From Ceratothoa steindachneri (lineage: Eukaryota; Arthropoda; Malacostraca; Isopoda; Cymothoidae): a DNA stretch of 64,000 nt. The stretch spans positions 63,766,780 to 63,830,779 of the forward strand of contig OZ018321.1 in assembly GCA_963969495.1 (NCBI GenBank), read 5' to 3'. How positions within the stretch are numbered: the first letter of the stretch is position 1; the number at the start of each line of letters is the position of its first letter. Shown here piece by piece: positions 1 to 11,274 of this stretch. Under the pieces are notes generated by a model. That model was given only the letters and a program-made list of their open reading frames with translations. It was not told where the DNA came from and made no database searches. The translations under genes and the position numbers were made by a program.

Positions 1-395
1 CTTGAATCTAATTTCACAATGGTCACTATTACCCAAATTTCCTCCAATCTCAGTATCCTTAATAACTTCTTCCCTATTTGTCAGAACTAAATCCAGTATA
101 TTATTACCTCTAGTGGGTTCGTTAATAATCTGCCTCAGAAAATTATCTTGGACAACATTCAAATATTCCTCAGCCTCCTGATCACCCACAAGAGCTTCCC
201 AGTCTATATTTCTGTAATTAAAATCGCCCATTATACACACATGCTTACTTCTACATGCCCGTTCAATCTCCTGCCACAGAAGATTTGGAGCTTCCTTACT
301 AAGATTTGGTGGTCTGTATAATAATCCTATGACAAGCTTGTTTTTACCTTCCTTTACATTTAGCCATAATGACTCTGTGTTATCATCTAATAGGG
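1..395 (-). pseudogene. LINE endonuclease domain fragment, runs off window start
   Basis: Read on the minus strand, this stretch is open from about 395 down to base 1. It shows apurinic-like endonuclease motifs of a non-LTR retrotransposon: GLLYRPPN, then MGDFNYRNIDW, then DLVLTN, then a terminal SDH. In this family the endonuclease nicks target DNA to prime reverse transcription. The order and spacing match CR1/L2-type endonucleases. Both ends are lost: the N-terminal part stops at the junction near 395, and the RT would lie outside the window. The open frame suggests a fairly young fragment. The family call is firm; the exact clade is inference. Confidence 0.8.
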
Positions 396-414
396 AGGGG
401 AGTTACGTGGAGAT

Positions 415-1330
415 TGTTTTTCGAGATGTATCAAAGGTGTTTGATAAGGTGTGGCAAAGGGGAATACAGTAAAAAGTCCTACGGCTGGGTCTAAGTTAAA
501 ACTTAGAAAGAACTTTCTGTGACTACGTTATGAAGAGAGCGGCGTATGTCAGTTTGGAGCGCGCGGATGGACCGAAGTTTCCATTTAATTCGGGCCTCCC
601 TTGGTGCAGAGGGGGAAGGGCGGTCCTCCACCCACTACTCGATATCCACTGCAGATCTCCCTGCTCTGTGAACTCCACTTAACTCAACATTCAATATGCC
701 GAATATTTCTGCCAAAAAATCCAATATCCTTGGCGCAACGTGCCTATGAAAGCTTGTATGACAGCGGCAGAGATCGAAAGATTAAACATATACGAGGCCA
801 AGTATAAAATGAAAAAATATCAAGACAAAACCAAAGTTGTTCCCATTGGGAGGAGACTACTAGCTTATATCAGGCTGTAGGATAGACGTTATCCCTACGC
901 CACGGGCGCACGTCGAATATCGAATTCCTAAGGACTCGGCCGCAGTCAGAACTCTATTCATGTTCGGGAATCTTGGTGGAAGCAATAAGAAGAAGATCTA
1001 AAATGCATTTGTAAGATCTACGTTTCTCTACCCGTTTCCGCCCTCTCTTTGTGCCTCGAAGACACAACAGAGGAGACTACAAGTCGTGCAGAATAAATGT
1101 GTATACCTAATTACGGGTACATGCAGGCGAGAAAGAAGACGCCAAGAAGAGCTGCACAGGGAGGCGGGGTTAAGTCCCATTTACCATGTCATAGAAGAAC
1201 GGAGAAGGAATATGCAAGAACTGTTTAATCAAGAAATGAATGATGAAATCATTCAAATTATTAACCAGAACAGAAGTCGCGCCAGATTTCCCAGCTCGGC
1301 TAGCCTAGTGGCTGGTAGAAACGAAGTGAG
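415..1330 (+). pseudogene. LINE reverse transcriptase C-terminal remnant
   Basis: The translation gives FRDVSKVFDKVW near 419 (the RT motif with the first catalytic-region Asp). An SGxP-like stretch follows near 590, and the tail around 1060-1300 reads KTQQRRLQVVQNK, then REEL HREAGL, then PIYHVIEERRR. This order is typical of Jockey-type non-LTR retrotransposons, where VQNKALR-like and thumb/tail segments follow RT. The YADD motif is not intact and several frame changes are needed. The longest open piece is 1086-1412. It lies in the opposite orientation to the endonuclease fragment just upstream, so the two are separate insertions. Confidence 0.65.
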
Positions 1331-1412
1331 AAAAGTGTTTAATGCCAATGAAAATATGAAAAACATGAACCGAGATAATCTATCTAAATATTACAGAACA
1401 AACCGGATTTGA

Positions 1413-2889
1413 CTTTAAAAACATAACTATGATTTATCCAATTATGACACAAAATACACGATTATGGAAAGAGGAAAGAAGAATGAAGAAAGAAAAAACA
1501 AAAGACACGAAATACACACAAAAATTAAACAAATAACAGATTGCACTATGTAAAATAGTAAAGATAAGTTAAACCGTAACAACAGCAAATGCTCACTACA
1601 AATCCAAAGAATATTGAGATTTTTTAAGACAAATGGCTTGAACGCCATAATAGTTAACTATATCAAAAACAACCAAAATGAAACCTTCACAAAACAAGAA
1701 AATAATGAAAGCGATAGGCCTGATCACCAGGCATCTTTCATCTCTTTGCAAATCTCTCAAATTACTTTCTCTTTTCACCCCTTTTATTTCTGTCTATCTA
1801 TCCATACATGCTTTTGTCCCCTACTTAAACATACACTCTTACACTAATTTGCAATTGTAATTGTAACAGAGGGAGCTTTTGTCAAGACTTTCTTGCTGAA
1901 GGGAAAAGTGAAGCTGTATGACTCCTCGCTCACAATTTACGAGCCGGGCCTATGCAGAAGACTGCGATCCAGTATTCCCTACAGCCCTCCAAAGTAACAG
2001 AGCTCTCCCCGAGAAACAAAAGAAATAAGAATTGCTATTATCAACAAACTGGTAATCCTCGCTCACAAACAGCTATTCAATATATACAGGTAAACCAACC
2101 ACGACGTGCTCCTTCTATCTCAAATTGGAATTTAAGACGCCGATCAACAAAGGATATTTGTCCTCGTTGTCGGCTCCAGCTCGTGTCCCAACATTGGTTT
2201 CGTCTTCAATTATCTAGTCTCCTAGGCTGATGTTTGTGCCGGATATGACTTACGAGGCCCAGTCTGTTAGGGAGAGGGTCCAGTCCGGGAAAGAAAGAAG
2301 GCCGGAAAGAAAACAGAAACGAAGGCCACTCGCTGAGGAATTTGTTGGAGGGCGATCGTGGCTGAGCGACGGCCATGTTGGTGCACTTGGCAAGTAACGC
2401 GTCCACTGAGGCTCAAAACATTGAGACATGCGATTTCGGCGAGGCTGTTTGCAGAGAACTGCCGGGTTCTTGGTCTATCAAGGCCCGCCTTTGTCGCGCC
2501 TGCCCGCTGGGCGCTGCCCTCTTCCGCCGCAGCCAGACATAGGAATATTATTTGGCCCGCGTCTGCTTGGTCCACCGTGGGATCTTGCTGTTGGTTGCGT
2601 TTAGCATGGAAACTCATCCACGCCTTTACCGCCTTGGGTGACTCTGACAGGAGTTTGGAACTCCTGACGGCCTCGCTCTTGGAATAATTGGAATACTCAA
2701 GAGCTTCCGTAATATATGATAATGATATTGTCCTGCTTTCTTTTTCTTCAGGCCCTTTCTTCAGGAGTAAATCTCTCGTCCGACATCACAAACAACGATG
2801 ATATCCTGAAGAATCAGAAGCTCTTCCTCTTTCAATTTCACTGGTATATGCACAAGTTCGGGAAGCTTATACTATAATGAACTGTTATA

Positions 2890-2890
<1 letters not shown>
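1413..2890. other. No recognisable gene
   Basis: AT-rich sequence (1413-1900) followed by a GC-richer block (2230-2690). ORFs of 60-116 codons occur on both strands in the GC-richer block, but none shows a domain, repeat or signal peptide that I recognise. The overlapping open frames on both strands look like a composition effect. Confidence 0.5.
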
Positions 2891-2932
<42 letters not shown>

Positions 2933-2942
2933 GAGAGAGAGA
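2891..2942. repeat. (TA)n then (GA)n microsatellite
   Basis: About 39 bases of uninterrupted TA dinucleotides (2891-2929) followed by a short GA run. Confidence 0.97.
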
Positions 2943-3141
2943 GTTCAGCCGTGAAGACTGCATTTAATATTAAGGACAAATCCCAGAGCCCCCCGAAACG
3001 GATGCAACATCTTATAATTTCTTACTACGTTTCAAAATATACAAGTTTTCATCTTAAGGCTAGAATAAGTTTATTAAAGTCAATACATTGCAAGGAAACA
3101 TAAAAAGGCCAACAGGGCATTGAATTATTTTAAAAGGTGAC

Positions 3142-4184
3142 TGTCGTGGTATGACATTACATTATATCAATACCATATTATATCTATGAGGGAGGGACCA
3201 ACAACTTAAAGCGAACCGACAAGGAACGGAACGTCACGAGTTTCGACGCGCAGAACCACGACATAAGAGTGCAACGAGGTCAGGTAATATATTTAGGCAA
3301 TGACAAAGCTCAAGGTTCTTTAAAGACGCCTCCACAAAAATATAATTTTATTTACATAAAAATAAGAAAATTAATGGGCAAAATTACATCGGTAAATGAG
3401 GGGAGGAATTGCAGAGTTATGCGTCAGACTATGAAGTTAAAAATTAATGTATTACAGAAGGAGACTATTTAAATGGGGAAGGATTAACTCATTTGTGTTG
3501 CTGAAGGGGAAGAGGGGATGGCTTACGGAAGATTCCGGGTGAGATGTCAGGTTAAGGCTTCACGGATGTCTTCTGCAGGCAATAAACGTGATGGCGAGGG
3601 CGCTCGGAGCTTCTGAGCGGGAATTTAACGTAATTATTGTTCTCCAAAAGGGAAGGGGGCGGTAACGTCCGGTCAGGGGAGAGTATTTCAGCCACCCGAA
3701 AACAAAGGGCGAACGAGGAGGGCTTCAACAGGAGTTAAGGAGTAGAGTCGGAAAAATCGCTCGGTAGCGATCGTCAAATGGAATTACCTCACTGGCTGGG
3801 GCTAATTCCAACACACAAATAGTTCAGCCGTCACTTTGCGTAGCTGTTAGCACCTGACTTGGAACTAGGGGAATCTTCTTGGGTCCGGGCGAGACTCCTC
3901 AATTCTGTGTCTTCCACATGGAAGACGAGTCCTATATATATCCGAGGCTCTCACCGCGGGGGTGGGGGAAACAGCGCTACTCTCGAATAGCCTCAAATCT
4001 TCACGCCGAGGCGATTCTAACCCGCTTAAAGGTGGTCCGTGGTGGACGCGGTTCCAGCCAACCGCTTGTGGAAGGGGGGGAGGGAGACCTTACCCATTTA
4101 AGCTTAACCAACTTCTAGAATCTTCTCCAGCGCAAGGACATCACTTCGTGATGGAAAAGAAATTACACGTGCAATTCGCCCACA
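3142..4184 (-). repeat. 3' LTR of the 3142-7445 element
   Basis: This copy keeps both termini: on the minus strand it runs TGTGGG...CACGACA. It contains a TATATATA tract near 3932-3940 and a G-rich stretch near 4070. It matches 6421-7445 along its length apart from the outer 20-odd bases at the left edge. Confidence 0.88.
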
Positions 4185-4562
4185 TATCTCCCAACCGAAA
4201 GATGATGCTTTACAGAGCAGTTGCGTAGGAAAGGATCATCTCACCCGTCAAACTAGAATTATCAAGGGTCTAGGGAAATTCTGACCTGCTACGACAGGTG
4301 TACACACACAAAAAAAACCTGTTAATCTGAGCTCAGCGGGGAATGTACGGTTATAAGCTTTAAACGGGTCAATTCTAGAGAAAATTTAACCTGCACAATT
4401 TTAAACAAAAAAAATCACAGGAGAACATTGGCGACATTTCAGGGGAACCAAAAAAAAAGGATACAATTAAATGGAGGCATAAATGTGGGACCATGTACTA
4501 AACAATTTGTGGACCAAAAAAAAAATCATAATTAAGAACATTAATGAGATAATATATACAAT

Positions 4563-4966
4563 TCACGTGGAAAACCTTCGCTCCCGCCGTAGTACGGATG
4601 AGGTCATCCACGGGTCCTCTATCCTTGAGGACGGGCTAGGGTCCCTTCCACCGGCTAAGAAGTGGATTGGGGCCGCTACCACTTCGGCCCAACCGGACAT
4701 ATAGTCACACTCGATGTGACAACGAGTTACTGGGATACGACTGGCCCGGCCAAAGTAGTCGTGGGCCACCGCAAACTTCTTGTGGTCGGGGTCAACAGGG
4801 AGTAGTAGGAGTAGTAGGTCCTCAGACACTATGATGCAGGTGCACCCGGTGTCACAGACAAGGATGGATACTCGGCGACCGTTCACAGTTACGCTCTCGA
4901 ATTTCAATCCACCAGGGTTGTTCTCATTAAAGAGGAAGTTTACCTGATGGACTGGACCTTTGGCGG
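4563..4966 (-). pseudogene. Retroviral-type aspartic protease remnant
   Basis: The open stretch contains the active-site motif VCDTGCTCIIVSEDLL and a downstream segment with HDYFGRASRIPVTRCHI and GWAEVVAAP, which align by eye with the protease segments at 10946 and 55880. The motif here is DTGC rather than the usual DTGA or DTGS. The enzyme would cleave Gag and Pol. It follows gag after a frameshift, and no polymerase follows it before the 3' LTR. Confidence 0.75.
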
Positions 4967-6007
4967 GTGAGGGAGGATCGAGGGTCTCCTGAGGCGACGA
5001 GGGGGATCAGGAGCGGCCCAGATTTGGTGCACTTGGTGGAACTGAGAGTTTGTGAATCCGGAGTTTTGAGGACAGTTCGTGCGGTAATGGCCGGGAACTC
5101 CGCAGGTGTAGCAGACGATCGGGTTCTTTTGGTAAGGCACAACCAGGGAAGAAGAAACAAGGGGCTTAACGTCTCGGTGTTCAGATATATGGAAGTTTCT
5201 TGGCTTCAAGGGACTAGGAAGTTTGGTAAATCTTGGAACCAATTTAGGAGGGGTCTTAGGACCATAAAATTTAGTTTTGGGGGGCGATTGGGGAGCCTTT
5301 TTAACATCCTTAGGGAATAAATTGTGACTACCCTCGTAGTCATCAGCCTCTTCCAAGCATTCCTTGAAAGTAGCACAACGTTTATCCTTAATGAATCGGG
5401 AGCGGTAGAATTCTCAATTCATATGAACAGCGGCTAACAATTCGGACTTTAACGTGGAATAGTCCAAAGTTGCTTCCGGGGGAAGGGAGACGAAGATATC
5501 CCTTAACTGGGCATTTATGAGGGGAAGTAAGCGAGCGACGCCATCATTTTCGAGATCCCATCTATTGATCTGAAAGATTCTCTCAAAATGGGTCAAAAAT
5601 GACCCAAAGTCCTCTCCATCATTAAAAGCGGGAAGGTTGCCTGAAGAAGTTTGGGGAATTTCACCCCGGGAAACGATGGACTGAGAATCCATTTAATTTC
5701 GGCTCATTTCCAGCTCATGCTGCCTAATTTGTTCACGTTCTTCCATCTTCATCTTCAGTTTGTTCTCCGCCATCTCCATCTTCAGTTTGTTCTCCTCCAT
5801 TTTGTTCTTCCCCATCTTCATTTTTCTTAGGTCCTCTTCCCTTCGCTCTGCCCATTCGTTCCTCTCTTCTTCCTGTACGTAATTTAACAGGTCTTTGCCC
5901 GAAAGACCTAACATTTCACCCTGACTCTTGAATTTTTCGAAGGATGACATTGTTACGCAGTTAATTGAAGGAACACTGACACGCGAACGAGCTAGGACAC
6001 TACCCAC
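4942..6007 (-). pseudogene. gag remnant with CCHC zinc knuckle
   Basis: From the ATG near 5961 the translation starts MSSFEKFKSQGEMLGLSGKD, the start motif shared with the gag genes at 9815 and 55047. A charged coiled-coil rich in KMEENK-type repeats follows (about 5710-5850). A capsid-like segment (FGSFLTHFERIFQ...) and a C-terminal region with the knuckle CYTCGVPGHYRTNCP (near 5090-5135) come next. The frame is interrupted only by two in-frame stops, at 5693-5695 and 5414-5416, and a frameshift near 4960 before the protease. The product would be the structural protein that packages element RNA. Confidence 0.8.
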
Positions 6008-6420
6008 GCGAAACGAATTGAATATTCGTGAAGGCCTTGTTCACAAAAAGAAAATTATGATACAGGTACCTCTGCTGTTTCTAAGCGGAAAAAAATTAAA
6101 ATGGTCCTACCGGAATTAGAACACCAAAGACCTTAACTCTTTTGGATTAATAGCCAACCAAATGAGTCTCCAAAAATTCAAACACAATAATAAAAATATT
6201 AATTACCTGGGGTCCAACACAAAATCTAAATAGATTAACGTTCCACTGCTCTTCAATTAACTTGAACTTGCCTTCTACCAGTACAATACAAAAATTAAAA
6301 TAAAAGGGATAGACGTGAATAACAAGGGAACTTCTAATGTCGAAATTAAAATGACACGGGTTCGTAAAAACCCCAAACACACTTGACACCCAAATTATAT
6401 AATATGTATATTAATAAATA

Positions 6421-7445
6421 TATATCAATACCATATTATATCTATGAGAGAGGGACCAATAACTTAAAGGCGAACTGACAAGGAACGGAACGTCACGAGT
6501 TTCGACGCGCGGAACAACGAGATAAGAGTGCAACGAGGTCAGGTAAAATTTAGGCAATGACAAAGCTCAAGGTTCTTGAAAGACGCCTCCACAAAAATAT
6601 AATTTTATTTACATAAAAATAAGAAAATTAATGGGCAAAATTACATCGGTAAATGAGGGGGGGAATTGCAGAGTTATGCGTCAGACTATGAAGTTAAAAA
6701 ATAATGTATTACAGAAGGAGACTATTTAAATGGGGAAGGATTAACTCATTTGTGTTGCTGAAGGGGAAGAGGGGTTGGTTACGGAAGATTCCGGTTGAAA
6801 TGTCAGGGTAAGGCTTCACGGATGTCTCCTGCAGGCAATAAACGTGATGGCGAGGGCGCTCGGAGCTTCTGAGCGGGAATTTAACGTAATTATTGTTCTC
6901 CAAAAGGGAAGGGGGCGGTAACGTCCGGTCAGGGGAGAGTATTTCGGCCACCCGAAAACAAGAAGCGAACGAGGAGGGCTTCAACAGGAGTTAAGGAGTA
7001 GAGTGGGAAAAATCGCTCGGTAGCGATCGTCAAATGGAATTACCTCACTGGCTGGGGCTAATTCCAACACACAAATAGTTCAGCTGTCACTTTGCTTAGC
7101 TGTTAGCACCTGACTTGGAACTAGGGGAATCTTCTTGGGTCCAGGCGAGACTCCTCAACTCTGTGTCTTCCACATGGAAGTCGAGTCCTATATATATCCG
7201 AGGCTCTCACCGTGGGGGTGGGGGAAACAGTGCTACTCTCGAATGGCCTCGAATCTTCACGCTGAGGCGATTCTAACCCGCGTAATGGTGGTCCGTGGTG
7301 GACGCGGTTCGAGGCTACCGTTTGTGGAAGTGAGGAGGGGGAGGAAGGCATTGCCTATTTAAGCCTAACTAACTTCTAGAATCTTCTCCAGCGCAAGGAC
7401 ATCACTTCATACGGGAAAAGAAATTTCACGTGGAATTCCCCCACA
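6421..7445 (-). repeat. 5' LTR of the 3142-7445 element
   Basis: Direct repeat of 3142-4184. The element-start end (7445) is intact and abuts the GTGAC duplication. The inner end differs: where the other LTR has the CACGACA-ending tail, this copy has AT-rich filler (6388-6421), so the LTR/PBS junction has been altered by a small replacement or repeat expansion. Confidence 0.85.
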
Positions 7446-8184
7446 GTGACCAATTATGAAATATCAATAAAATGTACCATAATTTTAAATATGCCTTGAC
7501 AATAGTTAAATTTGCTGACTCAAAAAAGTAGTTAATAAATTTAAATTTTATTTCAGAAATTATTTAAAAATCATAAAAACCATAAAAGTTCCTAAAATGC
7601 CCATATATTTACTAACAAGAGACCTGTCAGTGCTGCCAATGTAAGAGGCTCCTGTACAACTGGGATAATTTAAATAAATAAACATTATCACTGCGGAACA
7701 ACAAAGAGATAAGATCTTTACTGCAAAAAAACTTCCTATTGATAATTTGTTAATAAAAAAACTATTTGGGGGTTGATTTAGGGAAAATATCTTTTAAAAA
7801 TAAATAGAACTTTTCTTTTTAGAGTATCGTTTAAAAAAACCCATCTCTGAAATTAGTAAATATATGGGCATTTTAGGAACTTTTATGCAGGGTTGAGGGG
7901 GGTCAATGAGTTCATCAAGTACCTTTTTAAAAACTCTATCTTACAGGTCAGAAGGAAATAATTTTTTTAGAAAATATTTCTCAAGAAAAATAAATTCATT
8001 ATGAATTAAATGGTAGGTGGATGTTGGCGAAAAACCTCTATGTAGTAAGGTTTTTACTGTGGATATTTTGTATCTAAAATCACAAAAACTAAAGTAGTTT
8101 AAGCTGCGTCCCGTGAAAGTATTTTTCCGGTAAATGGTTGTTTGAATTTTTCGCCCCCCTCAACCTGCATAAAAGTTCCTAGGG
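7446..8184. other. AT-rich spacer with related inverted repeats
   Basis: No coding signal. A segment containing AAAAGTTCCTAAAATGCCCA (7582-7601) recurs inverted at 7860-7890. A further related copy, with CCCCCCTCAACCTGC followed by ATAAAAGTTCCTA, lies at 8155-8181. This looks like the remains of a short non-coding repeat or MITE that the next LTR element interrupted. Confidence 0.45.
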
Positions 8185-9231
8185 TCGACACCTGGTCGAC
8201 CTTATTTGTCTGCGCTAATGGAATTGCGAAATCATGAGACGCCATGATGGCCTGAAAGCCCGCATCGCAGAAAGCTGCGACATGTTCGAGAGACCAAAAG
8301 GTCCCATCTAGAGTCGGACAAAGTTTTGCCTCGCCGAATTAGGAACCTTCTCGCGATCGTGCTAATAGGGTGAGACTACTCTCGCCTGCCTATGCGCCGG
8401 GCCCTGGAACCTTGCCCTTCGGACGGAGGGGGGAAAATCCCATTCGACCCCACTCTAAATCCTCCGGCGCCAGAGTTGGAAGGCTTTATCCGCCGCCTGC
8501 CCACCCCTTCAGTATCCTCTGCCCGCCCCCCGTCAGTACCCACTATTCGCATCCCGTTGGACTCTGCACAATTCTCGCAGAACGACTCAAGCTCCGGTAT
8601 TCTCGATTAATTCGCCTGAATCTACCCCATACTCGTTCTACCCGCTCCTCGAACGCAACGCGCCCAATCTCATTCGTGTTCTAACTCACTCGAAAGCAAG
8701 ATCTAAGTTAATCTCGTAATAGTCTTGTCAAGAGACTATTATTTGGACTTTGCGACAAGGCGAAGATTATTCCCTCGGACCAAATCACCTAGGTAACAGC
8801 AAGGCGCAACTCTTCTGTGCAAGTTCTCTCTTTCTACTAACCCCCCCCCCCCGCCAGTGTGAGTCTCCATCGTCGGCTTTATATACGCTCGAGGTCATTT
8901 GAGGGCCCCTCGGTCAATATTGTTTGTTTGTTTGTAGGACGACCGTCCCCGCCAAGTCTCCCTCCCCTTTATCCGCTGAGACTCGTGTACATCTAATGTG
9001 TATATAGCTTGTTTTAAAACCCTTTTTAACCTTGTAAAATAATATTAATTTGCATATTAGTAAAGTTACTTTTGTACCCTTTTTTCTATTTTTCCAGAAC
9101 CTCCAAGATAGTCGAATATTTGGCCAACCTAATTTGCACTTTGCTTGTATTATATATCTCCCACGCACATAGCCGTCATCGACCTCAGCTACGAAACGCA
9201 GAAAGGGTTAACTTGACCCTATTCTACGACA
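8185..9231 (+). repeat. 5' LTR of the Gmr1-like element
   Basis: Matches 13895-14907 with frequent substitutions. It contains a TATA-like TTTATATA at 8878-8885, poly-C tracts near 8841-8853, and ends TTCTACGACA at 9231, the same end motif as the LTRs at 3142 and 53149. The start reads TCGACACC where TG would be expected, so the start is approximate. Confidence 0.8.
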
Positions 9232-9814
9232 TATAGTAATATCTATTATATATTAAACTGGCTTCAGGTTTATTGGGGTTAATCTTGGTCAATCAACTGA
9301 TTGAAATTTAAACAATCTATTGTTTAACCTTGGTTAAATTGTTAATTGTTGGCTAATCTTGGTTCCGGTTCTGTAGTTTAAAAGGTGAGAAATAACCATT
9401 GCATACCTATTTGCGAAGTGTATTTGTTCCCGCCCTATTTTTTTTGGTGTGAATTGATTGTCGAGGAACCTTGTTTCACTATTAATTTTATTCCCCAGGG
9501 AATTGAATTGCTGTCCTTCGAGGCCTCATCTCTTGCCGTAAGTTGAAGGTATAGTAAAAATAGTATTATTCTTCGTATTGCTGTGCTAGGAGGGCTGTAA
9601 CTCTCGTCTCGATGACAGTGAAATCTCGACCGCAAAAGCTCTCTCGTCAGTGTCCCCCCCACCCCCCTCCTTTTTTGTATATTCGTGTTTTCGTTTGTTT
9701 AATAAAACCATTCGCACTCCTGCTCGTGCCTAAAAGAATCCATAATTCCATCATATTCATTGTCGTGCGTTAATTTGATTTTTGCTGTTGTGCCTATCGC
9801 GTAAAACATGGAGC

Positions 9815-10790
9815 ATGTCGTTGTTTGAAATTTTTAATGCCCAAGGTGAGTCACTCGGACTCAGTGGCAAAGATCTGATAGCCTACATCCAAGAAGAAAA
9901 AAAGAAGAGAAAGGGCCGAAAGAAGAGATATAGAAGAAAAGGAACGAGAAGAAAGAGAGAGAATTCGCTCTCAAGAATTGGAAATGAGCAGAGCGAGGAA
10001 CGAGACGCTCCCCATAAACTTCTCAAGTTCTATACTAGACGCACCGCAGTCCGCGATCATAAAATTCCCCGTCTTTAAAGAAGACTTCGGTTCTTATCTC
10101 ACCCACTTCGAAACGATCTAGGTGAACCAGTGGCACATCGAGACAGACAGCGTAGCACAATTATTGCCACCTGTTGAGCTTCCAACTCAGGGATATTTTT
10201 ATCTCCCTCCCATCAGAGGCAACAATTGATACTCATCGTTAAAAGAGGAGTTGCTCGACGATTACAACATGACCCCGGATTTCTACCGAGCTAAATTTAG
10301 GCACTGTCGCATTTAACCAAACCAGACCTTCCGATAGTTTGGCTACTGCCTACAGCGTCACTTTATTTTTTGGATTGACGCGTCCAAGGTGCCTCATGAA
10401 TACGATGCCCTGATCGATTTCGTCTTAAAGGACCAATTTCTTGCATTGCTTCCTTCGGAAATCAGATCCTTCTTGAAAGACCAGAGGTGCCGTAATCTCA
10501 AGGAATGCATCAAGGAGGCAGACGTCTACGCGGCTAGCCACAACTGCTATCCGAAGGGAGAGAAGAAATCAGAAGCCACATCTCCTAGATCCAAAACCAT
10601 CAAGAACAAATTTGTTCTTAAAACCTATATTTTCGTCGGACCACCGTAATGTTAAGCCCTTTGCTCTCAACCCCACTGCTTCGTCGTTCCGAAGGAGGAC
10701 CATCATGTGCTATTCCTGTGGAGTTCCGGGTCATGTGAGGTCCAACTGCCCTTAAAACTCGCAGTTTAGAATCACCCTTCCTTCTCACCA
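9815..10790 (+). pseudogene. gag remnant of the Gmr1-like element
   Basis: Starts MSLFEIFNAQGESLGLSGKD at 9815, matching the gag starts at 55047 and 5961. A short charged coiled coil follows. A capsid-like segment is split by frameshifts and includes ECIKEADVYAASHNC near 10500, which aligns with ECLEEADDYEGSHNL in the 3142-7445 element. The CCHC knuckle CYSCGVPGHVRSNCP sits at 10708-10752. At least four frame changes prevent expression. Confidence 0.78.
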
Positions 10791-10939
10791 GGTACACCAG
10801 GTCAGTGCCACTTCTACGCTCCCTCCGTTGCAAAATGAAGCCCCTCTTCTTCACACCCACCGAATATTGCTGGCCACCAGGTAAACTTTTTCTTCGATAA
10901 AAGTATCCCTGGGGCCGTCCAATTTGAAACTGGAGCAGT

Positions 10940-11167
10940 GAATGGGTGCCGGATCTCCCCCTCGTCCGTGATACAGGGCGCACGTGCATTGTTGTATCCG
11001 ATGAACTACTTCGCCCGTGTGGTCCGGACCACAATCAGTTTGCCGTAGTGTATGATTACTTAGGCACGCCAATAAATTCCCCATTGTTCACTGCTACATT
11101 GAGTGCGCGTATTTTACTGGTTGGGCTGAAGTCGTTGCAGCCAACATCAGGTGTTGTTCTGTCCTAA
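10940..11167 (+). pseudogene. Aspartic protease remnant
   Basis: LVRDTGRTCIVVSDELL (active-site Asp about 10970) is followed by a segment ending near VGLKSLQ that matches the GWAEV region of the sister elements. The residue after DTG is Arg here and Cys in the relatives; standard retroviral-type proteases have Ala or Ser. Confidence 0.72.
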
Positions 11168-11274
11168 TTTGTCAGTCCCCCCGGGTTTCTTCCACCCCCT
11201 GCGCTCAACCCGTTACTACCCGTTCCCGCGCAAAGAAGGAACGGAAAGTTATCATACCTCTGGAACCCCCGTGT

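Larger units (their letters stand above)
3142..7445 (-). mobile_element. Non-autonomous Gypsy-like LTR retrotransposon (gag-protease only)
   Basis: Two direct repeats of about 1.03-1.04 kb (3142-4184 and 6421-7445) flank a 2.2-kb internal region that codes on the minus strand. In element orientation the LTR begins TGTGGG and ends CACGACA. A perfect 5-bp target duplication GTGAC lies at 3137-3141 and 7446-7450. A purine-rich tract (minus of 4185-4197) precedes the 3' LTR, and a PBS-like GGGTGTCAAGTGTG lies inside the 5' LTR near 6372-6388. Internal genes are gag and an aspartic protease; no RT, RNase H or integrase is visible. LTR copies differ by several percent by eye, so it is not recent. 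Movement would have needed enzymes from a relative such as the element at 8185. Confidence 0.88.

Noticed and set aside
2206..2687. Overlapping 109- and 116-codon ORFs in a GC-richer block
   Set aside because: Open on both strands with no domain, no repeat and no codon pattern; treated as composition-driven chance ORFs.
3932..3940. TATA box on the plus strand of the 3142-4184 LTR
   Set aside because: The element is read on the minus strand; the palindromic TATATATA could serve it, but the plus-strand ORF beyond it has no support.
8180..8184. Target duplication for the Gmr1-like element
   Set aside because: TAGGG before the 5' LTR and ACCCT after the 3' LTR are complements, not direct repeats, so they are not accepted as a duplication.
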